Shown in pieces: positions 8,742 to 17,032 of a stretch of 33,945 nucleotides of DNA. Source of the stretch: Bacillus sp. MM2020_1 (lineage in GTDB: Bacteria; Bacillota; Bacilli; Bacillales; Cytobacillaceae). Below the pieces are notes generated by a model. It had not been told where the DNA came from and made no database searches. It saw only the letters and a list, made by a program, of their open reading frames with translations. How positions within the stretch are numbered: position 1 is the first letter of the stretch; each line of letters starts with the position of its first letter. The stretch lies in contig JAANMP010000054.1 of the NCBI GenBank assembly GCA_011250595.1, positions 1 through 33,945 on the forward strand, given 5' to 3'. A program made the translations under genes and the position numbers.

Positions 8742-9714
8742 GGCGATTAAAATAAATGAGATCAGTAATATTAACAAGCCGAAGTTTAAAGGAAAAGATT
8801 TTATACAGCTTTCTGATTTCAGTACAGATGAAATTCTCTATCTTCTAAACGAGGCGATAGAGATGAAGAAACTCCAAAAACAAGGCAAACCGCATCCGTA
8901 TTTAAGCGGAAAGGTTTTAGGGATGATTTTTGAAAAATCATCCACCCGTACAAGAGTATCCTTTGAGGTAGGGATGCTCCAGCTTGGAGGACACGCGATC
9001 TTCTTAAGTTCAAAGGATATTCAGCTTGGAAGAGGAGAAAGTATTTCCGATACCGCAAAAGTGCTGTCCCGTTATGTGGATGGTTTGATGATTAGAACTT
9101 TTTTGCATGATTCAGTGGAAGAATTAGCTGAACATGCAACAGTACCAGTCATTAACGGTTTAACAGATCTGCAGCATCCAACCCAAGTGTTAGCAGACCT
9201 TTTAACGATACTCGAGCATAAAGGAAAACTGTCTGGCTTAAAGATGTGCTATATTGGGGATGGCAATAACAATATGACCCATTCATTAATGGAGGGCGCA
9301 ATGAAAGTGGGAATGGATATTAGCATTGCCAGTCCACCGGGATATTTGCCAAATGGTAATATTACTGAAAAAGCTATTAAAGTTGGAAAACAAACGGGAT
9401 GTTCACTCCTAATTACAAATGATCCGCTAGAAGCTGTTAAAGGCGCAGATGTCATCGTGACAGATGTTTGGACCAGTATGGGACAGGAAGAAGAAACGGA
9501 AAAAAGATTGAAGGCATTCCAAGGATTCCAAGTAAATGATGAACTGTGCAAATTGGCGAAGGAGGATTTTATCTTTTTGCATTGTTTGCCAGCCCATCGT
9601 GGCGAAGAAGTAACAGCAGAGGTCATTGATGGATCTCATTCAGTCGTTTTTGATGAAGCTGAGAATCGCCTTCATGCCCAGAAAGCAATTTTAAAACTTT
9701 TACTAGCAAAATAG
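8734..9714 (+). CDS. argF: Ornithine carbamoyltransferase ArgF
   Basis: ArgF joins carbamoyl phosphate and ornithine to give citrulline. The carbamoyl-phosphate loop EKSSTRTRVSFEVG, the LQHPTQVLAD motif and the ornithine-site HCLPAHRGEE are all intact. The protein is 326 aa with a short N-terminal extension over the E. coli-type start. ATG 8734 follows AGAGGTG (8721-8727); an upstream in-frame ATG at 8698 lies before that ribosome site and would sit inside carB. The start overlaps carB by eight bases. It is the last gene of the argC operon; I see no clear hairpin terminator after it, only the argG promoter region. Confidence 0.95.
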   Translation: MGEAIKINEISNINKPKFKGKDFIQLSDFSTDEILYLLNEAIEMKKLQKQGKPHPYLSGKVLGMIFEKSSTRTRVSFEVGMLQLGGHAIFLSSKDIQLGRGESISDTAKVLSRYVDGLMIRTFLHDSVEELAEHATVPVINGLTDLQHPTQVLADLLTILEHKGKLSGLKMCYIGDGNNNMTHSLMEGAMKVGMDISIASPPGYLPNGNITEKAIKVGKQTGCSLLITNDPLEAVKGADVIVTDVWTSMGQEEETEKRLKAFQGFQVNDELCKLAKEDFIFLHCLPAHRGEEVTAEVIDGSHSVVFDEAENRLHAQKAILKLLLAK

Positions 9715-9738
9715 TTTCTTTTTCTATGAGACTTGTTG

Positions 9739-9772
9739 TATAATAATTCTATCAGCTGAATAAAAATACACA
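9739..9772 (+). promoter_or_regulatory. argG -10 region and AhrC operator
   Basis: TATAAT lies at 9739-9744 with no good -35 (TTTCTT at 9716-9721, 17 bp spacer). GCTGAATAAAAATACACA at 9755-9772 matches about 13 of 18 positions of the Bacillus ARG box as I recall it, including an unbroken TGAATAAAAAT core. It lies just after the expected transcript start, so repressor binding would block initiation or early elongation. Read-through from argF remains possible because no terminator separates the two genes. Confidence 0.65.
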
Positions 9773-9796
9773 AACGGTAAGAGGAGAATCATAATA

Positions 9797-11008
9797 ATGA
9801 CAAAAGAAAAAATTATTCTTGCCTACTCAGGCGGTTTAGATACATCAGTATCAGTAAAGTGGATTCAAGAAAAATATGGCTACGATGTGATTGCTTTAGG
9901 TCTAGACGTCGGCGAAGGAAAGGACTTAGAAGCAATCAAAAATAAAGCTTTGAATGTCGGAGCTATTAAAGCCTATATGATCGATGCAAAAGAATTGCTA
10001 GCAAAAGAATATATTTTACCAGCGTTAAAAGCGAATTGCTTGTATGAAGGGAAATATCCATTATCCTCAGCATTATCGAGACCGCTTATTTCAAAATTAT
10101 TGGTGGAAGTAGCTGAAAAAGAGGGTGCCACTGCTGTTGCTCATGGCTGCACAGGAAAAGGAAACGATCAGGTCCGTTTTGAAGTTTCTATCCAAGCCTT
10201 GAACCCAAGTTTAAAAGTGGTTGCTCCTGTTCGTGAATGGGGAATGACTCGTGACGAAGAAATCAAATATGCCGAAGAGAACGGAATTCCAATTCCAGTC
10301 GATTTAGATAATCCATTTTCCATTGATGCAAATATCTGGGGCCGTGCTTGCGAGGCCGGAGTTCTGGAAAATCCATGGGCTGAAGCACCTGAAGCTGCCT
10401 TCGATTGGACGAATCCGATTGAGCTAACTCCTGATTCCTCTGAATATGTGGAAATCGAATTTGAACAGGGTGTACCAGTTGCCCTTAACGGCGAAAAACT
10501 TCCACTTGTCCAATTAATTGAAACTCTAAATGCACTTGGCGGCAAGCACGGTGTTGGCCGTATCGATCATATTGAAAATAGATTAGTAGGAATTAAATCT
10601 CGTGAAGTGTACGAAAATCCTGCTGCACTCATTTTAATCAATGCCCATAAAGAATTAGAATTTTTAACATTAACTCGTGAAGTCAGTCAATTTAAGACAC
10701 AGGTTGAACAGCAGATGTCTAAGATCATTTACGAAGGTCTTTGGTATTCCCCAATTAAACCGGCACTGGATGCATTTATTAATGAAACGCAAAAGACAGT
10801 GACCGGAACGATTCGTGTCAAGCTTCATAAAGGTAATCATACGGTTGTTGGAAGGAAGTCGCCATATAGCCTATATAACGAGGAACTTGCAACCTATTCT
10901 AAAGGCGATGCGTTTGATCATAATGCAGCGGTTGGATTTATCAAGATTTGGGGTCTGCCAACAAAGGTCAATGCAGAAGTGAATAAAAAGGAATCAATTT
11001 TAAAATAA
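9797..11008 (+). CDS. argG: Argininosuccinate synthase ArgG
   Basis: ArgG condenses citrulline and aspartate with ATP to argininosuccinate. The N-terminal N-type ATP pyrophosphatase loop is AYSGGLDTSVSVKW. Family segments AHGCTGKGNDQVRFE, the YAEENGIPIPV region and SIDANIWGRACEAGVLE are present. Length 403 aa is normal. ATG 9797 follows AAGAGGAGAATC. Unlike the argC operon genes it has an 82-base leader with its own operator. A hairpin follows it before argH. Confidence 0.95.
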   Translation: MTKEKIILAYSGGLDTSVSVKWIQEKYGYDVIALGLDVGEGKDLEAIKNKALNVGAIKAYMIDAKELLAKEYILPALKANCLYEGKYPLSSALSRPLISKLLVEVAEKEGATAVAHGCTGKGNDQVRFEVSIQALNPSLKVVAPVREWGMTRDEEIKYAEENGIPIPVDLDNPFSIDANIWGRACEAGVLENPWAEAPEAAFDWTNPIELTPDSSEYVEIEFEQGVPVALNGEKLPLVQLIETLNALGGKHGVGRIDHIENRLVGIKSREVYENPAALILINAHKELEFLTLTREVSQFKTQVEQQMSKIIYEGLWYSPIKPALDAFINETQKTVTGTIRVKLHKGNHTVVGRKSPYSLYNEELATYSKGDAFDHNAAVGFIKIWGLPTKVNAEVNKKESILK

Positions 11009-11016
11009 GTCGGATT

Positions 11017-11048
11017 GCCCTCGAATCCTTTTCGAGGGCTGTCTTGTT
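11017..11048 (+). terminator. Intercistronic hairpin between argG and argH
   Basis: GCCCTCGAA (11017-11025) pairs perfectly with TTCGAGGGC (11031-11039) around a 5-base loop. The following TGTCTTGTTAGG is only partly T-rich, so this is a weak terminator, an attenuator or an mRNA processing/stability element that could set the argG:argH ratio. Confidence 0.65.
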
Positions 11049-11073
11049 AGGCTAAGGCTAAGGAGGAAATTAC

Positions 11074-12450
11074 ATGTCGAAGTTATGGGGCGGCCGTTTT
11101 ACAAAAGAAACCAATAAACTAGTTGAGAAATTTACAGCATCAATTTCTTTTGACCAAAAATTGGCTAAGGAAGACATCGCCGGAAGTCTTGCCCATGTGC
11201 AAATGCTTGGTGAGTGCGGTATTATTCCAATGGAGGATGCTAATAAAATAAAGGACGGACTACTTTCTATCAAGAAAATGGTTGACGACCACACGGTTGA
11301 GTTTCTAGTTGAAGATGAAGATATTCATATGAATATTGAAAAGTTATTAATCGAAAAGATTGGTCCCGTGGGTGGTAAGCTCCATACCGGGCGAAGCCGT
11401 AATGATCAGGTAGCCACCGATATGCATCTGTATTTAAGAACAAAAACGACTGAGCTTATTAAATTAGTAGAAGATGTCCAACAGGCATTAATAGAGCAAG
11501 CGAAGGAGAATATCCAAACGTTAATTCCAGGGTATACGCATTTGCAGCGCGCTCAGCCTGTATCCTTTGCCCATCATTTAATGGCTTACTTTTGGATGTT
11601 TGAGCGTGATAAAGAGAGATTGATTGATAGTTTGAAGCGTATCAATTGGCTTCCATTAGGTTCTGGTGCATTGGCAGGAACCACTTTTCCAATCAATCGT
11701 GAACGTGTCGCTGAACTTTTGGGCTTTGAAACGGTTTACCCTAATAGTATGGATGCAGTCAGTGATCGTGACTTTATTCTTGAATTTTTATCAATCGGTT
11801 CGATTATCATGACCCATATTTCCAGATTATCTGAAGAGCTTGTCATTTGGTCTAGCCAGGAGTTTCAGTTCATAGAGTTGGACGATTCGTTTTGTACGGG
11901 TTCAAGTATAATGCCGCAAAAGAAAAATCCAGATGTACCAGAGTTGCTGCGTGGAAAAACAGGACGGACCTATGGTAATTTAATCGGTTTGCTAACAGTC
12001 ATGAAAGGATTGCCGCTCGCATATAACAAGGATCTACAAGAGGACAAAGAAGGCATGTTTGATACGGTTGAAACACTTGAAGGATCATTAATGCTACTAG
12101 CTCCAATGATTGAGACAATGACAGTGAATAAAGACGTAATGCGTAAGGCGATTAATAATGACTTTTCTAATGCCACAGATATCGCTGATTACTTGGTGAG
12201 AAAAGGTCTGCCATTCCGTGATGCTCATGAGGTTATTGGAAAAATAGTTCTATATGCGATCCAGTCGAACAAATTTTTACTAGATTTAAGTTTTGAAGAA
12301 TATCAAGACTTTAGTCCACTATTTGAGGAAGATATATATGTAGTATTGGCTCCAGAACATGTTGTGGGTGTTCGAAATAGCTTTGGGGGAACAGCACCAG
12401 CGCAAGTCGAAAAGCAAATCAAGCTAGCTGAGGGAAAACTGCAGCGATAA
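11074..12450 (+). CDS. argH: Argininosuccinate lyase ArgH
   Basis: ArgH splits argininosuccinate into arginine and fumarate. It belongs to the fumarase/aspartase superfamily, with the signature loop GSSIMPQKKNPDVPEL that carries the catalytic serine, plus LHTGRSRNDQVATD and the GYTHLQRAQPVSFAHH region with the conserved histidine. The N-terminal KLWGGRF is typical. Length 458 aa is normal. ATG 11074 follows AAGGAGGAAATTAC, a very strong ribosome site. No separate promoter was found between the argG hairpin and argH, so co-transcription with argG is likely. Confidence 0.95.
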   Translation: MSKLWGGRFTKETNKLVEKFTASISFDQKLAKEDIAGSLAHVQMLGECGIIPMEDANKIKDGLLSIKKMVDDHTVEFLVEDEDIHMNIEKLLIEKIGPVGGKLHTGRSRNDQVATDMHLYLRTKTTELIKLVEDVQQALIEQAKENIQTLIPGYTHLQRAQPVSFAHHLMAYFWMFERDKERLIDSLKRINWLPLGSGALAGTTFPINRERVAELLGFETVYPNSMDAVSDRDFILEFLSIGSIIMTHISRLSEELVIWSSQEFQFIELDDSFCTGSSIMPQKKNPDVPELLRGKTGRTYGNLIGLLTVMKGLPLAYNKDLQEDKEGMFDTVETLEGSLMLLAPMIETMTVNKDVMRKAINNDFSNATDIADYLVRKGLPFRDAHEVIGKIVLYAIQSNKFLLDLSFEEYQDFSPLFEEDIYVVLAPEHVVGVRNSFGGTAPAQVEKQIKLAEGKLQR

Positions 12451-12467
12451 TTATGAAATTTACCATG

Positions 12468-12490
12468 CCCGCCATTTGGTGGGTTTATTT
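12468..12490 (+). terminator. argH terminator
   Basis: CCCGCC (12468-12473) and GGTGGG (12478-12483) form a six-pair stem (one G-U) with an ATTT loop, followed by TTTATTTTT. It ends the arginine cluster. The stretch from here to 12822 holds only the S-box promoter, riboswitch and terminator. Confidence 0.8.
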
Positions 12491-12537
12491 TTCGAGTTTG
12501 ATAAATCTGCAATAATAAAAAGAAATTTCAAATAATA

Positions 12538-12566
12538 TTGACAATCACTTTAGATTCAACTAAAAT
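12538..12566 (+). promoter_or_regulatory. Sigma-A promoter of the S-box transcript
   Basis: TTGACA (12538-12543, perfect -35) and TAAAAT (12561-12566) are separated by 17 bp. Transcription would start near 12573, about 35 bases before the riboswitch aptamer. Confidence 0.85.
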
Positions 12567-12607
12567 ACTCTTTATAACTTGGAAATTTAATGAAAAATTA
12601 AATAAAA

Positions 12608-12719
12608 CTCTTATCCAGAGCGGCGGAGGGACTAGGCCCTATGAAGCCCGGCAACCATCAAGATATTTCTTGAAAAGGTGCTAATTCCTGCAGGTTATTT
12701 TTAACCTGATAGATAAGAG
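12608..12719 (+). ncRNA. SAM-I (S-box) riboswitch aptamer
   Basis: The P1 helix is formed by CTCTTATC (12608-12615) and GATAAGAG (12712-12719), exact complements. Between them are the conserved core CAGAGCGGCGGAGGGACT, GGCCCTATGAAGCCCGGCAA and GGTGCTAATTCC, and the last hairpin AGGTTATTTTTAACCT. These are the known SAM-binding and kink-turn elements of the S-box. SAM binding should stabilise P1 and let the following terminator form; without SAM, AAGAGG (12715-12720) can pair with CCTCTT (12732-12737) as an antiterminator. Confidence 0.97.
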
Positions 12720-12730
12720 GAGGAAATCTA

Positions 12731-12756
12731 CCCTCTTCTTATGAAGAGGGTTTTTC
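12731..12756 (+). terminator. S-box expression-platform terminator
   Basis: CCCTCTTC (12731-12738) pairs with GAAGAGGG (12743-12750), loop TTAT, followed by TTTTTCTT. It competes with the antiterminator made with the 3' strand of P1. Confidence 0.93.
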
Positions 12757-12822
12757 TTATTTATATGATATTAAAATAAATAACTATTGGTCGTGTCTAA
12801 TTTAATTGAAAGGTGGATCAAC

Positions 12823-14061
12823 ATGTCTGTAATTAAAGTGGCAATTCTAGGTTTTGGAACAGTCGGGGAAGGGGTTTATCAAACGATTCAATCACATGGG
12901 GAAGAGCTCGAGGGAGTGTTAGGGAGTAAGGTTGAAGTTGCTGCTGTTCTAATTAGAAATAAGCAGAAAAAGAGAAATATTGATGAAGAGGTTCTAATTA
13001 CTTCAGATTTCAATGAAATTTTACGCCTCCCCCAGCTGGATGTTGTGATCGAGGCAATCGTCGACAAGGAACCACCCTATACATTTTTAAAACAAGCGAT
13101 TCAAAGAGGCTGCCACATTATCACAGCTAATAAAGAGATGTTTGCTCACCATGGTAAAGAGCTACTTGAGTTAGCAGACAGTCATAAGGTTTCAGTAGGT
13201 TATGAAGCGACTGTTGCGGGTGGAATCCCTGTTATTCAAACCTTAAGGCAGTTATTAAATGTTAACCGCGTTTCTCTCATACAAGGAATACTAAATGGGA
13301 CATCGAATTTTATCCTAACAGAAATGCGCGAGAGAAAGCAGTCATTTGCTGATGCTCTAAGTTTAGCGCAAAAGAAAGGGTATGCTGAAGCAGACCCAAC
13401 CAATGATGTGGAGGGCTTTGATGCCTTTTATAAAACAATGATTCTCAGCAGAATCGCTTTTGGGGAAGAGCCAAATTGGCAGGATGTTGAACGTGAAGGG
13501 ATTACAACGATTACAAGTAAATTAATCGATGCCGCTGAAAAATTTGGTTTAAGGTTTAAACATGTCGCGAGTATTACTAAAGCAGGTAATCAAATACGTG
13601 CAACGGTTAAACCAGTCCTAGTTGGGAAAACACATCCTTTTTATCATATTGAAGGAGTAGAAAATGCTGTGAATGTTCAATCCGATATTGTAGGCAGAAT
13701 TACGTTACAAGGACCTGGAGCGGGAATGTTTCCAACGGCAAGTGCAGTTATCGAGGATTTAGTCTATGTCTGTCAACATCAACCGTCAAATAAGAATTTT
13801 ACAAAAACAACAGCAGGAAATTATGGAGAGAAAATAGGGCATGTAAAAGAATTATGGTTAATTAAAGGTCTACCTAAGAATAATAAAAACCCTTTAATCA
13901 CATGGGTGGCTCAAGCTACCGATGAGATCGCGATTATTCAGGTAGCTAGGGAAGAAGTTGAAAAGTTAATGAATCAGCAGAAGGACACGTGCTACTTTCA
14001 AATAATAGATGGCTATGAAATAGAAAGGAAATATGAAGAAATAACACTAGCGGCCCTCTAG
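12823..14061 (+). CDS. hom: Homoserine dehydrogenase, S-box regulated
   Basis: It reduces aspartate semialdehyde to homoserine with NAD(P)H. Rossmann motif ILGFGTVGEGVY is at the N terminus; GGIPVIQTLR, LNGTSNFIL and GYAEADPTNDVEGFDAFYK match the homoserine dehydrogenase signature with its conserved lysine. The protein is 412 aa; the C-terminal ~80 residues may be a divergent ACT-like or accessory region but I cannot assign it with certainty. ATG 12823 follows AAAGGTGG (12809-12816); an upstream TTG at 12787 precedes that site. It stands alone between a riboswitch and a terminator, not in a hom-thrC-thrB operon. This suggests a methionine-branch isozyme, with the threonine-regulated copy elsewhere (inference). 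Confidence 0.9.
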   Translation: MSVIKVAILGFGTVGEGVYQTIQSHGEELEGVLGSKVEVAAVLIRNKQKKRNIDEEVLITSDFNEILRLPQLDVVIEAIVDKEPPYTFLKQAIQRGCHIITANKEMFAHHGKELLELADSHKVSVGYEATVAGGIPVIQTLRQLLNVNRVSLIQGILNGTSNFILTEMRERKQSFADALSLAQKKGYAEADPTNDVEGFDAFYKTMILSRIAFGEEPNWQDVEREGITTITSKLIDAAEKFGLRFKHVASITKAGNQIRATVKPVLVGKTHPFYHIEGVENAVNVQSDIVGRITLQGPGAGMFPTASAVIEDLVYVCQHQPSNKNFTKTTAGNYGEKIGHVKELWLIKGLPKNNKNPLITWVAQATDEIAIIQVAREEVEKLMNQQKDTCYFQIIDGYEIERKYEEITLAAL

Positions 14062-14093
14062 TTTAAAATAACCATAATAGCAGTTATTCCTGG

Positions 14094-14124
14094 AAAAAGA
14101 GAAGCCGAAGGCGCTCTTTTTTTT
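14094..14124 (+). terminator. hom terminator
   Basis: AAAAAGAG (14094-14101), AA bulge, GCC, loop GAA, GGC, G bulge, then CTCTTTTT (14114-14121) give an interrupted stem ending in eight Ts. It closes the S-box transcript. Confidence 0.8.
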
Positions 14125-14270
14125 GTTTGCATGTCATTTCTTCAAAAAAAGTGAACAAACCATTTAAAATCTGGGGAGAAGTCTAGTCAAAATCAAATGG
14201 TATTCATATTGTGTAAAAGCTCGACCAAATGGACTAGTTATTCATAAAAAGTAAATTGAAGAGGTGCGTC

Positions 14271-16118
14271 ATGTTAGGGAATAGCTTAAATGGACGTTTA
14301 TTAACGAATCTAAAAAACACATTCACCTATGAATTTTGGGTATTACCTGAGAGTGTTCATCGCATCGATAAACAAACACGCGATAAGCCAGCAGGGGTAA
14401 ATGGTAAAAACTATATCATTGGGCCAGGACATGGGGTATCCGAAAACGATGCTGGCATTAGTGTTTCTGTTGGACTAAATGGCATAACGGTCTATGAACA
14501 TACTTCGGAAAATATCTACGCAGTGTTAGTTTATGAAGGAAGAATTAATGACCTCGTTCATATTGCTGTGGTCTATGATAATCGAGAGCCGCAGCTATAC
14601 GTCAATGGTAAGTTTGTCAAAAAAGGTGAACAAAGTCCTCAAACTTTTGTCTACCCTGCTGGGCTGATAGGTGGGCAACCTGGTCTATTCTTTAATGGAG
14701 ATATCAAAGAGATTGTACTTTGGGATCATTGCAGAACAGAACAAAATCTTAATGACTTTTTGAATAAAAAGCTTACTGGAAGCGAAGCAGGACTATATGG
14801 TATTTGGCCGGTCCCACCAGTAAATGAACTTGATACACAAAGGACAAATACACCAACCAAAAACTCTCAAAATAAAACGGACCCAAGCTCGAAGGAGAGT
14901 CAAAATAAAAACATCCAAGTAAAGAATAACCACGGTATTGAAGTCAGTATTATTATTCCTTCTCTAAATAAATACCCACTAAATCTATTTACTCTCTTTT
15001 CACTTGAACAGCAAACCTTCAATCCTTCAAAAATGGAAGTAATCTTTATTGATGATGCTTCAACAGACCAAACGGAAGAAAAACTACGTGGATACACTCC
15101 TCCATACCATTTTAAATATATCCGTAATAAAAAGAATCTTGGAAGAGCGAAGGTCCGAAATGTAGGTATTCGTTCAGCAAGAGGGAGCATTTTGATTTTT
15201 CTTGATGCCGAAATGATCACAGAACCAGACTTTGTTGAAAACCATTATAAGCTCCACCAGTCAAAGAATAATCTAATTTTATCAGGGGCAATGCATTCAA
15301 AAGTTATTTACTCAAGTATCTTTCCTGAATTTACTAAAGAGAATATCAACAAAATCACGACTTTAACAAAAAGTAATAAAGAGATTTCTTCAAGGTTAAA
15401 AAACCTAAAATATCCATGTAAAGAGCCGTACCCGTTGTTAAAAAAAAGTGATATTGAAAAGCAGGTTTTCAAGGATTTAGGTGTTAAAGCATACCCTTGG
15501 TTCCAATCGATAACACGCAACTTTGCTGCTGACTTAGAAGGTTTTGAATTTCCTTGGATGGCATTTCTTACAGGGAATGTTTCCATTCGTAAAGAGCTGA
15601 TTATTCAGGCAGGGTTATTGGATGAAGATTTTGTCCAGTACGGATACGAAGATTGGGAATTAGGCTATCGGTTATATAAAATGGGAGCCAAATATATTGT
15701 AAGAGACGATTTGAAAACGTATCATCAAGAACATCCTGTTGGCGAAAGTAAATGGAAAGAGGCAATTAACAACTTAGGACTTTTTATTAAAAAGCATCAT
15801 GACATCGATATCCTTATTCTTGGATTAGAAATTTCTGGAATTGCTGATTTATTAACGATGAATAAGGTATTAGGGGAGTATAAACTGCTCCTTCAATCCA
15901 ATCCTGAGCGGTTTCAAAAATTCCAAGAAAAGTTTATTCATATTCTTGAAACAATCGTCCTTATACTTCAAGTCGACATCCGTCACATAAATATCTTAGG
16001 AGCTGCTGGCTATAGCTCTGTCGATAGAAAGGAGCTTCAAGCGGATATTAATTCTATCAAAGGATTGAAAAAGTTTACAAATTTAACTTACCTTTTGGAA
16101 AAGGTCATGAACTCTTAA
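14271..16118 (+). CDS. LamG-like domain fused to a family-2 glycosyltransferase
   Basis: Residues ~1-180 resemble a concanavalin A-like LamG/pentraxin fold: repeated beta-strand pattern, DLVHIAVVYDNREPQLYVNG, then FFNGDIKEIVLWDHCRTEQN. A low-complexity Asn/Lys/Ser/Thr linker (~185-220) leads to a GT-A domain: VSIIIPSLN (~224), IDDASTDQTEE, a metal-site DAE (D312-E314) in FLDAEMITEPDF, and the ED acid/base-type motif E460-D461 in YGYEDWELGYRLY. A helical tail ends the protein (615 aa). There is no signal peptide or membrane helix, so it should act in the cytoplasm. ATG 14271 follows GAAGAGGTG; a TTG at 14256 precedes that site. Substrate is unknown; a role in a spore-surface or cell-surface glycan is only a guess from context. 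Confidence 0.85.
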   Translation: MLGNSLNGRLLTNLKNTFTYEFWVLPESVHRIDKQTRDKPAGVNGKNYIIGPGHGVSENDAGISVSVGLNGITVYEHTSENIYAVLVYEGRINDLVHIAVVYDNREPQLYVNGKFVKKGEQSPQTFVYPAGLIGGQPGLFFNGDIKEIVLWDHCRTEQNLNDFLNKKLTGSEAGLYGIWPVPPVNELDTQRTNTPTKNSQNKTDPSSKESQNKNIQVKNNHGIEVSIIIPSLNKYPLNLFTLFSLEQQTFNPSKMEVIFIDDASTDQTEEKLRGYTPPYHFKYIRNKKNLGRAKVRNVGIRSARGSILIFLDAEMITEPDFVENHYKLHQSKNNLILSGAMHSKVIYSSIFPEFTKENINKITTLTKSNKEISSRLKNLKYPCKEPYPLLKKSDIEKQVFKDLGVKAYPWFQSITRNFAADLEGFEFPWMAFLTGNVSIRKELIIQAGLLDEDFVQYGYEDWELGYRLYKMGAKYIVRDDLKTYHQEHPVGESKWKEAINNLGLFIKKHHDIDILILGLEISGIADLLTMNKVLGEYKLLLQSNPERFQKFQEKFIHILETIVLILQVDIRHINILGAAGYSSVDRKELQADINSIKGLKKFTNLTYLLEKVMNS

Positions 16119-16155
16119 TCAAAAAATTCTCAAGCTAGTTTGAAGGAGTGAGCGT

Positions 16156-16845
16156 GTGGTTTCCATTATTACTTGTACCATAAGAGAGGAAAATATCAAT
16201 AATGTTTTCAAAAATTATAAACGGCAATCCTGGAAGGATAAGGAGCTGATCATCATACTAAATAAGGATTCCATGGATATTGATAGATGGATTAAAAAGG
16301 CAAAAAAATATCGTAATGTCCAGATTTATCAACTACATGAAAGAGCAGCCTTAGGCGACTGCTTAAATTTTGGGATAATGAAATCAAATTATGATATTAT
16401 TGCAAAATTTGATGATGACGACTATTACGGGCCTGACTACATTAAAAGTTCGATGGATGCCTTTAATAATAAAGATATTTCTATTATCGGAAAAAGCTCA
16501 GTTTATATTTATTTTAAAAATAAGAAGGCCTTGATCCATGTATCAGGTAATGAGAATGCAGTCACTGACACCGTTGCTGGAGCAACATTAATGTTTAGAA
16601 AAGAGGTATTTCAACAGGTTCAATTTGAAAAAGTAAATCGGGCAGAGGATTATTTTTTCATTGAAGAATGTAAAAAGAAGGGGTTAACTGTCTATTCGAC
16701 GGATCGCTATCATTTCGCAGTCATTAGGAACGATGCCGAAAAACATACCTGGAAAATTGCCGATAATGAGCTTATGGAATGGGGAGAAACAATCACCTAT
16801 ACAGAAGATTTTAAACCTCTAGTTTCAAAAAATGTCCCCAATTGA
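16156..16845 (+). CDS. Family-2 glycosyltransferase
   Basis: A short GT-A glycosyltransferase of 229 aa. The N terminus VSIITCTIRE gives the first beta strand and nucleotide site, IIAKFDDDDYYGPDY carries the DXD-type metal motif, and GATLMFRKEVF plus RAEDYFFIEECKKKG correspond to the acceptor-side acidic motif. GTG 16156 is used with GAAGGAG at 16142-16148. No signal peptide or membrane helix. It starts 38 bases after the LamG-glycosyltransferase and is probably co-transcribed. The two may add successive sugars to one acceptor, but neither sequence gives the sugar or acceptor. No obvious terminator follows until 17226. Confidence 0.85.
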   Translation: MVSIITCTIREENINNVFKNYKRQSWKDKELIIILNKDSMDIDRWIKKAKKYRNVQIYQLHERAALGDCLNFGIMKSNYDIIAKFDDDDYYGPDYIKSSMDAFNNKDISIIGKSSVYIYFKNKKALIHVSGNENAVTDTVAGATLMFRKEVFQQVQFEKVNRAEDYFFIEECKKKGLTVYSTDRYHFAVIRNDAEKHTWKIADNELMEWGETITYTEDFKPLVSKNVPN

Positions 16846-16866
16846 TTAGAAGTACTGTTCACTTAG

Positions 16867-16961
16867 TTATCCACCTTTTTATCCACATCTAAATTCCTAT
16901 AATATAAGCCTTCCACAGACTTATGCACATTATCCACAATACCTTACATGTTTTATCAACA
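16867..16961 (+). promoter_or_regulatory. DnaA-box cluster
   Basis: In this 95 bp intergenic stretch there are three perfect TTATNCACA boxes: TTATCCACA (16879-16887), TTATGCACA (16921-16929) and TTATCCACA (16930-16938), the last two abutting head to tail. Two more have a single mismatch: TTATCCACC (16867-16875) and TTATCAACA (16953-16961). All five face the same way. A weaker CCTTCCACA is at 16909. The next ~120 bp are very AT-rich. There is no dnaA, dnaN or rpmH nearby, so this is not expected to be oriC; clusters of DnaA boxes away from oriC are known in B. subtilis to titrate DnaA. Confidence 0.8.
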
Positions 16962-17032
16962 ATTTGTTTTTGGCAGGATTTTTGCGTTACTAATATGATC
17001 AACTTGTTTAGTTCACATTCTCTTCAATTTTA

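Noticed and set aside
14201..14253. Sigma-K or sigma-E promoter ahead of the LamG-glycosyltransferase (CATATTGTG, CATAAAAAG)
   Set aside because: The -10-like strings miss consensus bases and no fitting -35 lies at the right distance.
14271..16845. Recent horizontal island for the two glycosyltransferases
   Set aside because: Base composition looks like the neighbours by eye and there are no mobility genes, tRNA or flanking repeats; not supportable without computation.
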